Numbered from the stretch's first letter, positions 1 to 10,306 are shown. The stretch: DNA of 64,000 bases from Maridesulfovibrio sp. (GCF_963676065.1 NZ_OY780933.1:3388122-3452121), one strand, 5' to 3'. Notes: generated by a model not told the origin, from the letters alone. Made by a program: numbers and translations.

Positions 1-165
1 TTGGATGTGACATTATGCAAGGGTTCTATTACAGCCCCCCTGTACCAATCGATAAATTTTCGACCCTGCTTTCAGATTCATTATAAAGCAGACTAGAAGT
101 ATTCCATCTACTTTGAACAAACATTGCAACCTGCATTGTAAACTAAAAAAAGCTCACTAATGATG
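1..165. other. No gene seen at left edge
   Basis: AT-rich sequence downstream of the minus-strand gene that ends at 166. I see no convincing ORF, RNA gene or strong terminator here. Confidence 0.5.
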
Positions 166-594
166 TTAGCTCAGTGCTTTGCAGGTCAACCTGTTCTGCG
201 CCTCTTTAAGAATATCTGAATAGTCAACCGTCATTCCAGGCTTATACTTATCAGTAATACACAAATATTCCGCATCTTTTTTTTCAACTACACCATAGCA
301 GCACAAATATTTACTTGCATGATGAATCAAACAAATTATGGTCGTCGGGTGTTCTCCTCTGGGTTGCATGAGGCAGGAATGGGTCTTTTCTGACGGGCAG
401 AGCATATTTATAACTTCATCACTAATTTGAGTGATATGGGCTTCACCGCCAAGGGATTCAAGCGCCCTGAGAACTGGAGTCATCAAATCATAAAATTTCG
501 GAACACGCACGGCAAACACCTCGATAATATTTTGATAATCAGTACATAACAAAGATTGCTCCAATAGACTAATCGTTTTTGAAAAATAATCCAT
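166..594 (-). CDS. Small Mrr-N-like winged-helix protein
   Basis: A 142-residue protein. Residues 30-60 (VPKFYDLMTPVLRALESLGG, then a helix starting AHITQISDEV) match the pattern of the N-terminal winged-helix domain of Mrr-type restriction proteins, which normally precedes a PD-(D/E)XK nuclease domain. No nuclease domain follows here, so this is an orphan DNA-binding-like domain with a Cys-containing C-terminal half of unknown role. The start ATG at 594 has a weak purine-rich site just upstream. It stands alone in its orientation. It could be a remnant of a restriction gene or a small regulator; the domain call is by pattern recognition only. Confidence 0.5.
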   Translation of the reverse strand: MDYFSKTISLLEQSLLCTDYQNIIEVFAVRVPKFYDLMTPVLRALESLGGEAHITQISDEVINMLCPSEKTHSCLMQPRGEHPTTIICLIHHASKYLCCYGVVEKKDAEYLCITDKYKPGMTVDYSDILKEAQNRLTCKALS

Positions 595-1126
595 CTCTCA
601 TTTATAGATATTATAAATATCGCAATCTCCATTAAATTACCTGTTCCTATTGATTCCGCCCTACCATTGACAGTCTTCGCAGCCCTATTAGGAGAAGGTC
701 CCATTAAAAAGATAGACACAACAGGTGTAAAACATTTCTCAGAGAGCATAAGCATAGCAAAGAGTGATAGAATCGCTTTCCTCCCTTATATAACCTAATA
801 TCTCACAGCCGAGCGGGCGCATTAAGAATCAGAGCACAAAGGAACCTAATGGTTACAACTGTCGATAATGCATGATCGTTGGACGAGAAAAATCGGTGCC
901 AATACGAAGGTAATACCCTAACCACAACAAAAACATACTAACAAATCAAAGAAACGCCTGCTTTGAGATAAAGCGTTTCGTCCCGATTCATTTTCAAGTT
1001 TTATTGACGCAAGAAAGGTATGCGCGTAGATTATAAGGTGGATTTTTATAACTTAATGCTGTCGTAAAAAAGTATCCGTTGCCGACACAACAGTCCTGTA
1101 ATAACTCTTTAAAATAGGAGTGAAAA
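595..1126. other. Intergenic region, only a promoter recognised
   Basis: About 530 bases between divergent genes. Small ORFs on both strands lack codon bias or ribosome sites. The only element I can support is the sigma-70-like promoter at 1004-1032. Confidence 0.5.
1004..1032 (+). promoter_or_regulatory. Sigma-70-like promoter for the BON lipoprotein
   Basis: TTGACG (1004-1009), a 17-base spacer, and TAGATT (1027-1032) make a good housekeeping promoter about 95 bases ahead of the ATG at 1127. A ribosome site (ATAGGAG) precedes that ATG. Confidence 0.5.
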
Positions 1127-1690
1127 ATGGCTAAATTAATTATTCAAATCTTGTTGATCAGCATTATGACCGTGATGACCGCCGGTTGCGGCACTATATA
1201 CAAGGCTGCAATGGATGAGAGAAGCCTTGGCCAGCAAACCGCAGACGCATCCATCTCGGCCTCTATCATGAAGGCTTATCTTGATGACGATGATGTTTCA
1301 GTGCTGGGAATTGAACCCTACACATTCTCAGGTAACGTATTCCTCGTCGGTGAATATGAAAATTCGACCCAAAGAAACAAAGCCGTTTCAATCGCGCAGA
1401 ATGTTGAGGGTGTAACGGACGTAACAACATACTTTTTGCCGAAAAAAGACGACCCCAGCTGCGGGACATCCGACAATCTGGGCATTCTCGCCAACGTCAA
1501 AAAAGATCTGATCGGAGACAGCGACATATGGTCAACCAATGTTGAAGTTAAGGTCGTTCAGTGCAGGGTTGTATTGCTCGGTTTGGTTGGGTCCAGTGAC
1601 GAGGTAAGCAAATCAATCGCCCATGCCGAGGCAGTTGATGGGGTTCGCTCAGTGAAATCATACCTACGCGTATCAAAAAATCCGCATTAA
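1127..1690 (+). CDS. BON-domain outer-membrane lipoprotein (OsmY/DolP-like)
   Basis: A 187-residue protein. A hydrophobic leader ends in a lipobox with Cys21 (MTAGC), so it should be a lipoprotein with no inner-membrane retention Asp at +2. Two BON modules follow: residues ~45-100 (valine-rich, with G-N-V-F-L-V-G and EGVTDV) and ~115-185 (VVQCRVVLLGLVG and VDGVRSVKSYL). BON domains bind phospholipid and occur in envelope-maintenance and stress proteins such as DolP and OsmY. It is a single-gene unit between its own promoter and the hairpin at 1751-1792. The exact physiological role is not visible. Confidence 0.85.
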   Translation: MAKLIIQILLISIMTVMTAGCGTIYKAAMDERSLGQQTADASISASIMKAYLDDDDVSVLGIEPYTFSGNVFLVGEYENSTQRNKAVSIAQNVEGVTDVTTYFLPKKDDPSCGTSDNLGILANVKKDLIGDSDIWSTNVEVKVVQCRVVLLGLVGSSDEVSKSIAHAEAVDGVRSVKSYLRVSKNPH

Positions 1691-1750
1691 CTTTACGACG
1701 AACAAATTATCAATTAAAATATTATATTTATTGGTTTTTTTTCGCAGAAT

Positions 1751-1792
1751 GCCCTCCCCCTACGGAACAATTTTCACAGGGGGAGGCTTTTT
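1751..1792 (+). terminator. Rho-independent terminator
   Basis: GC-rich inverted repeat (GCCCTCCCCC at 1751-1760 against GGGGGAGGC, with one bulged base) followed directly by five T residues. It ends transcription of the BON lipoprotein gene. Confidence 0.75.
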
Positions 1793-2002
1793 GACTCCCG
1801 TAACCGCATCTCGGATTGTTCGCCACTTCCATCAGACAATTCAAGTCCATCCCTCGCATTGTGACATAGCATTCAACAAGATGATCTTACCTATGGAACT
1901 CCCCTATGGCATAGAACAAAAAACCGATAATACTTTCAAATAAGTTTAAAATGATCTATAGGTTAATTAAATAAACCTTACTCGAGGACGAAAGGAGATG
2001 TA

Positions 2003-4258
2003 ATGAATCTTAAATCCATCAAAACAAAAATTGTGCTGAGTTCCGCGTTCTGCATCGCGATCCTTGCTGTTTCAATTATTTCCTTACAAATTTGGGAACA
2101 AAACAGTTCGAGTAAATTTGTCGGAACCAAAGTTGATAATTTAATTGAAAAATCAACAGCTGAAGGCTTGTTGGGAATTGCCAAAGGTGAAGCTGGTGTT
2201 ATCCGCGCCAAACTGGAAAAGAATATTGATACCGCAAGAACCATTGCCAGCGCATTCAAATCCATCCGTTCCGACGATGCAACCAGACACAGCATCGACA
2301 TCCGCAAGGTTTTTAATGATATACTGCTCACAACACTTAAAGATAATCCCGAGTTTTTAGGAACATACAGTGCTTGGCAACCCAACGGCATAGACGAAAA
2401 CGACATAGCGTACCAAGGTAAAACAGAAGAAGGTTATGACGAATCCGGACGTTTTATAACCTACTGGAATAGAGATAAAAAGGGCGACATAGCACGGCAG
2501 GCCCTTGTGGGTTACGAGGATGACAGCCGTCACCCCAATGGAGTCATCAAAGGCGGATGGTTTCTAACCCCTAGAAAAACCGGCAAGGAAAATATTCAGG
2601 ACCCATTTCCTTATATAGTTCAAGGCAAACAGGAATGGCTGACAACAATGTCTGTTCCCATCAAAGTTAATAATAAATTTCTAGGCATTGGCGGCACAGA
2701 CCTACGCTTGGACTTTGTACAGAAGCTTGCCGAGGATGTAGCTAAGGGACTTTATGACGGTAAAGCGATTGTACAGGTGATCAGTTACATGGGCATCATT
2801 GTTGCCGACAGTTCAAATAGCAAAAACGTCGGTAAGCCTATAGGGCAGACCAAGAATAAATATGCAGAAAAAATAAGCCAAAAAGTAAAAGCCGCAGATA
2901 CATACATAAATCTGGGTAAAGAAGACGGAACTGTGTTAGCCCTGTCTCCAATTGCTCTCGGGAACACCGGAACTCCATGGGCTGTACTCATAGAAGTGCC
3001 TAGGGATGTTGTTTTTGCCGGGGCCAATCAACTTGATATAGATATGGCCGAGAATGCCCGGAGCAGCTTTCAAACAGTGATTTTTACCGGTGTCGGGATT
3101 ACTACCTTGGCCTGCATACTCCTTTGGTTTATCGCAGGAGCAATCGTCACACCGATCAAGAAATCCGTGGACTTCGCAGAAAATGTTGCCAATGGAGACT
3201 TTGACCAGAATCTGGACATTAATCAGGCAGATGAAATTGGAGTTCTGGCTGACGCTTTAAAGAAAATGGTTGAAAACCTTAAACAAATGATCCTTGAAGC
3301 TGAAGATAAGAGTAAATCGGCAGCAGAAGAAGCCGCACGCGCCAATGTAGCTGTCGAAGAAGCAACAGCAGCCAAAGAACAGGCCGACAGAGCTGAAAAG
3401 GAAGGAAAACTTCAGGCTGCGCGGGATCTGGAAGAGGTGGTCAGTATTGTAACATCCGCTTCGGAACAGCTTGCCGCGCAAATCGAACAATCAACGACCA
3501 GCACCAAAGACCAATATGACCAGATAAGCGAAGCCGCAACAGCCATGGAAGAAATGAATGCAACAGTTCTTGAAGTTGCTCAAAATGCTTCCAGATCAGC
3601 TGAAACAGCGGATATGACTAAAGAAAAAGCGCAAACAGGTTCAAATATAGTAAGTCAAGTACTAAGCAGCATGGAAGATGTACAGAACGTGGCTGAAAAG
3701 CTCAAAGAAGATGTCACCGCGCTCGGTAAGGATGCGGAGGGAATCGGTCAGGTAATGGAAGTTATCTCGGATATCGCCGATCAGACCAACCTTCTGGCTC
3801 TGAATGCAGCGATTGAAGCGGCCAGAGCAGGGGAAGCAGGAAGAGGCTTCGCCGTTGTCGCAGATGAGGTCCGTAAGTTAGCTGAAAAGACCATGACTGC
3901 TACTCAGGAAGTCGGAACAGCCATCAATAATATTCAAAAGGGAACCCGCGACAACATCGACCATGTCGAGACTGCTGTTGAAAAGATTAACGAAACAACA
4001 GAGCTTTCAGGCCAATCAGGCGAGGCACTGAGCGCAATCGTATCATTCGTGGATGAAACATCAGAACAGGTTCAAAGCATTGCCACTGCTTCCGAAGAGC
4101 AATCGGCAACAAGTGAAGAGATCAACAGATCACTAGGTCAGGTTGCCAAATTATCTTCCGAAACAACACAGGCTATGCAGGAATCAGCAAAAGCTGTTGA
4201 TGAAATGGCAAAACAAGCGCAGGTCTTGCAAAACCTTATCAATCAGATGAAAAACTAG
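2003..4258 (+). CDS. Methyl-accepting chemotaxis protein with dCache sensor
   Basis: A 751-residue transmembrane chemoreceptor. TM1 is at ~10-29, a large periplasmic double-Cache-type domain spans ~40-345, TM2 lies at ~357-380, and a HAMP domain runs to ~433. A long Ala/Glu-rich coiled coil leads into the signalling hairpin, whose highly conserved tip ([20 protein letters not shown]) starts near residue 595. No C-terminal CheR/CheB tether pentapeptide is seen. A strong AAAGGAG ribosome site supports the start. The ligand is unknown; dCache domains commonly bind amino acids, amines or organic acids. It is transcribed alone and ends at the hairpin at 4321-4354. Confidence 0.95.
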   Translation: MNLKSIKTKIVLSSAFCIAILAVSIISLQIWEQNSSSKFVGTKVDNLIEKSTAEGLLGIAKGEAGVIRAKLEKNIDTARTIASAFKSIRSDDATRHSIDIRKVFNDILLTTLKDNPEFLGTYSAWQPNGIDENDIAYQGKTEEGYDESGRFITYWNRDKKGDIARQALVGYEDDSRHPNGVIKGGWFLTPRKTGKENIQDPFPYIVQGKQEWLTTMSVPIKVNNKFLGIGGTDLRLDFVQKLAEDVAKGLYDGKAIVQVISYMGIIVADSSNSKNVGKPIGQTKNKYAEKISQKVKAADTYINLGKEDGTVLALSPIALGNTGTPWAVLIEVPRDVVFAGANQLDIDMAENARSSFQTVIFTGVGITTLACILLWFIAGAIVTPIKKSVDFAENVANGDFDQNLDINQADEIGVLADALKKMVENLKQMILEAEDKSKSAAEEAARANVAVEEATAAKEQADRAEKEGKLQAARDLEEVVSIVTSASEQLAAQIEQSTTSTKDQYDQISEAATAMEEMNATVLEVAQNASRSAETADMTKEKAQTGSNIVSQVLSSMEDVQNVAEKLKEDVTALGKDAEGIGQVMEVISDIADQTNLLALNAAIEAARAGEAGRGFAVVADEVRKLAEKTMTATQEVGTAINNIQKGTRDNIDHVETAVEKINETTELSGQSGEALSAIVSFVDETSEQVQSIATASEEQSATSEEINRSLGQVAKLSSETTQAMQESAKAVDEMAKQAQVLQNLINQMKN

Positions 4259-4320
4259 AGCAATTACATGCAGTCCTGATTTAGTATTAAAACTGAACAG
4301 GTCATAAAGCTTAACTGAAA

Positions 4321-4354
4321 ACAGCCAATCTCAACCAAGATTGGCTGTTTTTTT
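4321..4354 (+). terminator. Rho-independent terminator
   Basis: An 11-bp perfect stem (ACAGCCAATCT / AGATTGGCTGT) followed by seven or more T residues, downstream of the chemoreceptor gene. Confidence 0.85.
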
Positions 4355-4502
4355 ATTCTGGCCTGCCCAAAAACAAGGGATTGATGACAGCCGCAACACT
4401 TTGACGACAGCGCTAACTATAGATTAATATTTTAAGATGATAGTTCACTTAAAGCCTATACGGAACTTACTGCAGGATGTATGATGAATTAGGAGATTAC
4501 TA

Positions 4503-6266
4503 ATGGGCTATGCTTTGCAAAAATTTAGGTTTGCCAACTGGCCTCAGCACGCGCGCTGGCTGGTGCTAAGTATCGCGGTGGGAATTGTTGCCGGTGTCGG
4601 GGCTGTTTTTTTTGATCATCTTCTGGATAAGGCTCTTGAAATTTTCATAAAACTGCCAATCTGTTTTTTTGAACCGAACGTTGGGAATCCGCTTGAAGTT
4701 AACGTTGCAAAAACAGGATTTTCCCTCTGGATCATCCCCATCGCAACAATAGGCGGGCTTTTGTCCGGTCTGCTTGTTTTCAATGTCGCGCCTGAGACTG
4801 AAGGACACGGTACGGATGCCATGATCGATTCTTTCCACCATCAAGGGGGATTCACCCGCAAGCGCACACCTTTCATTAAAATTATAGCTTCGGCCCTGAC
4901 CATCGGCAGTGGAGGCTCGGCAGGTAAGGAAGGACCTATCGCGCAGATAGGATCAGGCTTCGGTTCCCTGCTGGCAACATGGCTTGACCTGAAGCCTAAA
5001 GAAAGACGCATTCTCCTTCTTGCCGGCGCCGCAGGTGGCATCGGAGCGATTTTCCAAGCCCCGCTAGGCGCTGCGCTATTTGTACCCGGCGTTCTCTACA
5101 GAGAAACTGAATATGAATACGAGGCGATTCTGCCTTGCATCATATCTGCAATAATGGCTCATGCTGTTTTTTCAGAAATTTATGGCAGACACGCCCTCTT
5201 TCAGCCCGGTAAGGTAGCATTTAATATGCCTATGGAGCTTATTCCATATACCATTTTCGGAATAGTTTGCGCCTTGGTAGGGTTCATATATATAAAGTTC
5301 TTTTATGGAATGCGGGACCATTTTTTCTTAAAACTGCCCATCCCGCAAATGTTCCACCCCGCCATAGGTGGATTCATGCTCGGTTGCATTGCTTTTTTCT
5401 ATCCTCAGATTATCGATGGCGGATATGTTTGGATTCAACTGGCTCTAGAGGGGAAAATTCTCTGGAGCACAATGTTGGTACTGATTTTCGTCAAAATTGT
5501 CGCAACCTCCTGCACTATCAGTTCAGGTGGAAGCGGCGGTGTTTTCGGGCCGTCTGTCTTCATTGGGGCCATGCTTGGAGGTGCTTTTGGCGGCATAGGA
5601 CACATGATCGTTCCGGACTGGATAGTCAATCCAAATTCCTTTGTGCTGGTCGGCATGGGTGGGTTCTTTGCCAGTGTCGCGAAAGTCCCCATCGCTTCAA
5701 TCATTATGGCTTGTGAAATGAGCTCCAGCTATACTTTATTGGTGCCGCTTATGCTCGTTTCAACCATATCCTATTTAATTCTCGGCAAAACGAGCCTGTA
5801 TGAAAAACAATCAAGCAGCCGGCTTGACTCCCCTGCCCATATCAATGAATTTGCAAGAGGAGTGCTTTCCATGCTGCGTGTCCGTGACGCCCTGAATAAT
5901 GAACATGTAAGCACTCTGGAAGAGAATCTACCTATCGGTACAGTAGTTAAAATTGTAACTCAATCACCTGAGTCATATTTTCCGGTTGTCAACGCAGATG
6001 GCGATCTTACAGGAATCTTGACCATCAATGACATCAGAGAACTGATGTTTGAAGATTCCGAATCCAACGTACTTGTTGCCAAAGATGTGGCGACCACAAA
6101 CGTCGTTACGGTAGTTAAAGATGACACCTTGCAAGTTGCACTGGAAAAGATGATTGCCTTGAATGTTAATGAATTACCAGTTGTTTCCCGTGACGAGCCT
6201 AAAAAACTAGTGAGCCTTCTTTCCAAGCAGGATCTTATAACCTGCTACTACAACCGGGAAGATTAA
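4503..6266 (+). CDS. ClC-family chloride channel/antiporter with CBS pair
   Basis: A 587-residue polytopic membrane protein. The ClC selectivity-filter signature GSGGSAGKEGP is at residues 135-145, with the gating glutamate at E143, and the second conserved segment SGGSGGVFGPS lies near residue 345. The last ~130 residues (455-587) form two CBS domains, which bind adenine nucleotides in relatives and may gate transport. ClC proteins move chloride, often as H+/Cl- exchangers. Whether this is a channel or exchanger cannot be read from what I checked. A GGAG site precedes the ATG. The next gene starts 29 bases downstream, so they are probably cotranscribed. Confidence 0.93.
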   Translation: MGYALQKFRFANWPQHARWLVLSIAVGIVAGVGAVFFDHLLDKALEIFIKLPICFFEPNVGNPLEVNVAKTGFSLWIIPIATIGGLLSGLLVFNVAPETEGHGTDAMIDSFHHQGGFTRKRTPFIKIIASALTIGSGGSAGKEGPIAQIGSGFGSLLATWLDLKPKERRILLLAGAAGGIGAIFQAPLGAALFVPGVLYRETEYEYEAILPCIISAIMAHAVFSEIYGRHALFQPGKVAFNMPMELIPYTIFGIVCALVGFIYIKFFYGMRDHFFLKLPIPQMFHPAIGGFMLGCIAFFYPQIIDGGYVWIQLALEGKILWSTMLVLIFVKIVATSCTISSGGSGGVFGPSVFIGAMLGGAFGGIGHMIVPDWIVNPNSFVLVGMGGFFASVAKVPIASIIMACEMSSSYTLLVPLMLVSTISYLILGKTSLYEKQSSSRLDSPAHINEFARGVLSMLRVRDALNNEHVSTLEENLPIGTVVKIVTQSPESYFPVVNADGDLTGILTINDIRELMFEDSESNVLVAKDVATTNVVTVVKDDTLQVALEKMIALNVNELPVVSRDEPKKLVSLLSKQDLITCYYNRED

Positions 6267-6295
6267 ACACAGATAAGGAAGTACGGAGGACTGTC

Positions 6296-7189
6296 GTGAA
6301 GAAAATTTTGGGGCTATTTAGCTTAATAATATTAATTGCTGCACGATCAGCTTTTGCACAAGAGACTCTGCAGGTTATCCTGCTTGTAGATCGCCCTCTT
6401 ACGGCAGATACGTACATTTATAGGGTTCTCGACCTCGCACTAAAAAACCAGATCATACCGTATAGCCTGGAAATACAGGTAGTAAATGCATCTGAACCAC
6501 GAAGAGTAAGAATAGTAAATTCGTCACCCAAAAATTACATTATCGCCCTTGGAAATCGAAAAGAACAGGAAGAAAAACTACTGCCGATCTATGTACCTAT
6601 TCAACTAGGATTGGGACTCGGGCAAAGGATAATGCTCACTCGTGCTGAGGTAAAAGAAAAACTCAAAAAGGTAAAAAATATCGAAGATCTTACTCAGTTT
6701 GTTTTTGCACAAGGACTGGGCTGGTCAGATGTTAAAATCTTACGAGATGCAGGGTTTAAGGTCCAAACTCCTGCAAAACCGGCAAATATACCCAAAATGA
6801 TAATGTATAAAAGAGTGGACTTATATCCTCGCGGATTGTTTGAAATAGACCTTGAATATGAACGATATGCAGCGGAACATCCGGGGTTGGTTATTGATGA
6901 CAATATAGTCCTCACATACCCTCAAGCTTCTTTCTTCTATGTCAGAAAAAACAACCACAAACTGCATGATGCTATTAAAGATGGAATGGAAAAGGCATAC
7001 AAATCTGGTCAGTTACAGAACCTGATCATGACTGACCCAGTATTTAGCAAGGCTCTTAAGGAAATTAATTTGGGTGAACGAGTAAGGATCAACATCCCTG
7101 CCCAAAATATAAGCAAAAAATCATCGGAAGCTTTAAAAAAACATCCATTCATCTTTAATAAGAAAAAAGGAAAAACTATCAATAAATAG
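6296..7189 (+). CDS. Secreted periplasmic binding-fold protein, no transporter
   Basis: A 297-residue protein starting at GTG behind a GGAGGA ribosome site. A Sec signal peptide ends near residue 21 (SAFAQ). The body has the layout of a type II periplasmic solute-binding protein, but no ABC or TRAP partner is nearby. It is clearly related to the protein at 51745-52593: both share R-x-D-x-x-PRGL-x-EI, then an aromatic block ahead of (K/P)xN-x-x-L and a C-terminal helix ending in GxL or GxF. It probably senses or binds a small ligand. The companion ORF begins four bases after its stop. Confidence 0.7.
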   Translation: MKKILGLFSLIILIAARSAFAQETLQVILLVDRPLTADTYIYRVLDLALKNQIIPYSLEIQVVNASEPRRVRIVNSSPKNYIIALGNRKEQEEKLLPIYVPIQLGLGLGQRIMLTRAEVKEKLKKVKNIEDLTQFVFAQGLGWSDVKILRDAGFKVQTPAKPANIPKMIMYKRVDLYPRGLFEIDLEYERYAAEHPGLVIDDNIVLTYPQASFFYVRKNNHKLHDAIKDGMEKAYKSGQLQNLIMTDPVFSKALKEINLGERVRINIPAQNISKKSSEALKKHPFIFNKKKGKTINK

Positions 7190-7192
7190 TTC

Positions 7193-7645
7193 ATGCACAG
7201 TATAAGTTTGTCTGCCATCTGTTACTACAATACAAATTTATCTGTAAAAAGTTCAACTAGCATTCTGGATTTGCCTGATGAAATCAATGTAGCATTCATA
7301 ATTGCAGAAGAGATTGAAGACAACAGCTGCACAAAAATCCATGAATTACTTCAACGGTGTTTACGAAAACATAAAGACGCTATCTATGTTTTTATACCGA
7401 CAAATGTACCATCATCACCTTTGTTGGTTGAACAACTGGAAAAGGTAGGATTTTCATTTTCAGGAATTATGCCACACATCCATGATGGACACGATAGAAT
7501 AACCCTGCAATGGATAAACAAAACAATCGATCTTGAGGCTATTAAAGTGTACGGAGATAATGGCAGAAAAATTTTCGACTACGTTAAATCAGAATTAAAA
7601 CGAGTAAAAGACTGTAATTACAAAAGCCCCATTTCTTCTGTATAG
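7193..7645 (+). CDS. Stand-alone GNAT-associated C-terminal domain protein
   Basis: A 150-residue protein starting four bases after the preceding stop, so translation is probably coupled. Residues ~70-140 align by eye with the last ~75 residues of the GNAT-like proteins at 36986-38035 and 46421-47440: a beta strand, a helix ending in (E/L)GF, the turn GIMPHIHDGHDR against GLLPLWYERDA and GFIPRWFDDDG, then a strand and an amphipathic helix. There is no N-terminal acetyltransferase half. I infer a single-domain relative of that C-terminal module. Function unknown; it could be a pseudogene fragment, but it is intact as an ORF. Confidence 0.6.
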   Translation: MHSISLSAICYYNTNLSVKSSTSILDLPDEINVAFIIAEEIEDNSCTKIHELLQRCLRKHKDAIYVFIPTNVPSSPLLVEQLEKVGFSFSGIMPHIHDGHDRITLQWINKTIDLEAIKVYGDNGRKIFDYVKSELKRVKDCNYKSPISSV

Positions 7646-7967
7646 CCTCTACTTTTCAGATCCCCTAAGAATGGATGGACTACCATCATCGCAGTTAATT
7701 AGATTTTTTTAAGCGACTGAAGATAACAATATATTATGCTTTCTCACAAATTCGGGAATTAAAACCATAAAAGATCCAAAGCAGATCCAAGAACCGTTCT
7801 ACTTTTATATATTTATTTGCAAACATCATTAGCGGCTGTTACAAATCAGTTCATATAACAGACCACAGTTAAATACAGTATATTCTTTAACGATACGGTC
7901 AGAATATCTTTGCTTTTCCAAAAGCTTCAATCAAGATTTGGAATAATCCAGCAAAGGAAAGGTTGAT
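7646..7967. other. AT-rich intergenic region
   Basis: About 320 AT-rich bases ahead of the sensor-kinase gene. It presumably holds that operon's promoter, but I cannot name convincing -35/-10 boxes. An AAAGG ribosome site lies before the ATG at 7968. Confidence 0.4.
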
Positions 7968-9593
7968 ATGCGCTCACATAGACTCCTGACTATTATCAAA
8001 CCCAAAACCATACAGCATTACCTTGCGTACATGGTTGCCGGGCTGGTTCTGATCCAACTGTTCATTACATGGTTTCTCATCTCCGACCTGACTTCCAATC
8101 TACTCAAAGAACAAATAGGGCTGCGCGCTCTCCAAACAGCGCAATCCATAGCCCATATGCCAATAATCCGTAAGGAACTCCTGCGCAACGACCCTAAAGG
8201 AAAAATTCAGGTCCTTGCAGAAAACATCCGCCTAAAAACCGGTGCCACCTTCATCGTGATCGGCGATGTTAATAACAAACGTTTTTCTCATCCGGTTGCG
8301 GAAAGGATCGGACAGACCTTTGTCGGAGGAGATACCGGCCCGGTCATCAAAGAAGGCCGATCCTACGTCTCGGAGGCAGTCGGCACTCTTGGCCGGTCCA
8401 TACGCTCGTTTGTACCCATTTTCTCCGGGGACGGCGCTATTATAGGATTTGTTTCGGTAGGCTACCTTTCGACCAGCGTAAAGAAAAGCATTGCCGATCA
8501 CATGAACCGACCGCTTATCTTCATAATATTTATGGCCCTGTTCGGATTCATAATAACGGCCTGCATCACCCGCCACCTAAAAAAAATCACTCTCAACCTT
8601 GAACCGGCTGAAATTACCAACCTCTACCTAGAAAGGGGAGCGGTACTGGAAACCATCAGGGAAGGCGTCATCGCCACAGACCACAAGGGGGAAATCCGCC
8701 TGGCCAATAATGCGGCACTGAAATATACCTGCTTCTACTCCGCGGAACTCGTCGGGAAACATATTGACGATGTGATCCCCTGCGCCGGCCTCAAGCATGC
8801 CCTTACCACAGGAGAAAGCGAATTCGACCAAGAACGCATCGTCAACGGACAGGAACTGATCTTCAACATTGTCCCCGTTCTCAATGACGGGACCATTAAG
8901 GGGCTGGTGGCCAGTTTCCGGCGTAAGGATGAACTGGACCGCATTTCCCATGAGCTATCCAGCATTCAGGAATATTCCGAACTACTACGTGGCCAGACCC
9001 ACGAATACTCGAACAAACTCCATACCATAGCCGGACTGATCCAGATCGAAGCTTATCAGGAAGCACTGGATTTAGTAGCCCATGAATCATCCGGCTACGA
9101 AGACATCATCAGGTTCCTGAACAAAGCCGTACCTCATCCGGTAATAACGGCCATTGTTCTTGGTAAATATAATCGGGCCAAGGAATTGAAGATAAACTTC
9201 CAAGTTGACCCCGAAAGCACAATGGTAGATGTTCCTGATTGGATTAAGCAGGAGAAAATAGTTACTATTGTCGGTAACTTACTGGACAATGCATTTGAAG
9301 CAGTGCTGGAACAGAATAAAGAGAATCGCAACGTCTTCCTTTCCTTTACCGACCTTGGAAACGACATCGTATTTGAAGTGGAAGACTCCGGTCCCGGAAT
9401 TCCTCCGGACCAAATCGAGAAAATCTTCGAAAAAGGAATATCTTCCAAAGGAAGCACGCGCCGTGGTCTGGGACTTTACCTGGTCCACCAGCGTCTTGAT
9501 GAACTTGGCGGGTTAATTACCGTTTCGGCAGCCAACTCAGGTGGAACAATCTTTTCAGTTATAATCCCAAAAGTCAGGTGTATAATAGTATGA
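7968..9593 (+). CDS. DcuS/CitA-family sensor histidine kinase
   Basis: A 541-residue membrane kinase. TM1 is at ~20-42, a single Cache/PDC-type periplasmic domain covers ~45-175, TM2 is at ~182-202, and a cytoplasmic PAS domain follows at ~220-310. The dimerisation segment carries the phospho-accepting His345 in QTHEYSNKLHTIAGL, the pattern of SpoB-like kinases such as DcuS, DctS and CitA. The ATPase domain has NLLDNAFEA, EDSGPGIP and RRGLGLYLV. These kinases sense external C4-dicarboxylates or citrate. Its stop overlaps the regulator start (ATGA at 9590), and dctPQM follows, so dicarboxylate sensing is the likely job. Confidence 0.9.
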   Translation: MRSHRLLTIIKPKTIQHYLAYMVAGLVLIQLFITWFLISDLTSNLLKEQIGLRALQTAQSIAHMPIIRKELLRNDPKGKIQVLAENIRLKTGATFIVIGDVNNKRFSHPVAERIGQTFVGGDTGPVIKEGRSYVSEAVGTLGRSIRSFVPIFSGDGAIIGFVSVGYLSTSVKKSIADHMNRPLIFIIFMALFGFIITACITRHLKKITLNLEPAEITNLYLERGAVLETIREGVIATDHKGEIRLANNAALKYTCFYSAELVGKHIDDVIPCAGLKHALTTGESEFDQERIVNGQELIFNIVPVLNDGTIKGLVASFRRKDELDRISHELSSIQEYSELLRGQTHEYSNKLHTIAGLIQIEAYQEALDLVAHESSGYEDIIRFLNKAVPHPVITAIVLGKYNRAKELKINFQVDPESTMVDVPDWIKQEKIVTIVGNLLDNAFEAVLEQNKENRNVFLSFTDLGNDIVFEVEDSGPGIPPDQIEKIFEKGISSKGSTRRGLGLYLVHQRLDELGGLITVSAANSGGTIFSVIIPKVRCIIV

Positions 9594-10306
9594 GCGAAGT
9601 CAAAGTTGTTATCGTCGAGGATGATGGCCGAATTGCAGACCTCCACCGCCGCTTTACAGAAAGAGTGCCCGGATTCAGCGTAGTAGCCATAGCTCAAAGT
9701 CTTGAAGACGCCAAAACCATAATTGAATTATACAAGCCGGATCTGATCCTGCTCGATCTCTATTTTCCCGAAGGTACCAGTCTGGATCTGTTACGTGAAA
9801 TACGTGCCCAAGGCATGGAAACCGATGTAATCCTGATCACCGCAGCCAAAGAAATGGGACCGCTTAAGGAAGCTCTGCGTGGAGGGGTCTTTGACTACAT
9901 CATCAAGCCGGTCATTCTTGACCGCTTCGTAACCTGCCTTGAAAAATTCGGTGAATATTTTCGACGCCTGCATTCAGAAGATGCCATCGAGCAAAAAGAT
10001 GTGGACAATATCCGCAATCTCAACCCGGCCTCGTCCATGTCGGAATCAAGCCCTGAGAACCTGCCGAAAGGCATTGATCGGCTGACATTAAAAAAGATCA
10101 AGGCCGTATTCGGAAAGAAAAACATTAATTGGCAGGAAGGAATCAGTGCCGAAGAAATGGGTGAAATCATAGGGGCCAGCAGATCCACGGCCCGACGTTA
10201 TCTGGAATACCTGGTTTCCATCGGCAGAATCTATCCTGATGTGGTGTACGGAACAGTCGGACGACCGGAACGCAAATATTTCAGTACCAATGCAGTGGGC
10301 TCATAA
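9590..10306 (+). CDS. DcuR/CitB-family response regulator
   Basis: A 238-residue regulator. I place the start at the ATG that overlaps the kinase stop (ATGA at 9590-9593), not at an in-frame GTG 12 bases upstream. The receiver domain has the acidic pair D11-D12 region (VEDD), the phospho-acceptor D56 in LILLDLYFP, and the conserved Lys in IIKP. The C-terminal half has a helix-turn-helix (EEMGEIIGASRSTARRYLEYL) typical of the CitB/DcuR/DctR family. It should activate dctPQM, which starts 320 bases downstream; the inverted repeat at 10450-10477 is a candidate target. Confidence 0.9.
   Translation: MSEVKVVIVEDDGRIADLHRRFTERVPGFSVVAIAQSLEDAKTIIELYKPDLILLDLYFPEGTSLDLLREIRAQGMETDVILITAAKEMGPLKEALRGGVFDYIIKPVILDRFVTCLEKFGEYFRRLHSEDAIEQKDVDNIRNLNPASSMSESSPENLPKGIDRLTLKKIKAVFGKKNINWQEGISAEEMGEIIGASRSTARRYLEYLVSIGRIYPDVVYGTVGRPERKYFSTNAVGS

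Noticed and set aside
9578-9589. GTG start for the response regulator four codons upstream
   Set aside because: The ATGA overlap at 9590 is the usual coupled start for kinase-regulator pairs.
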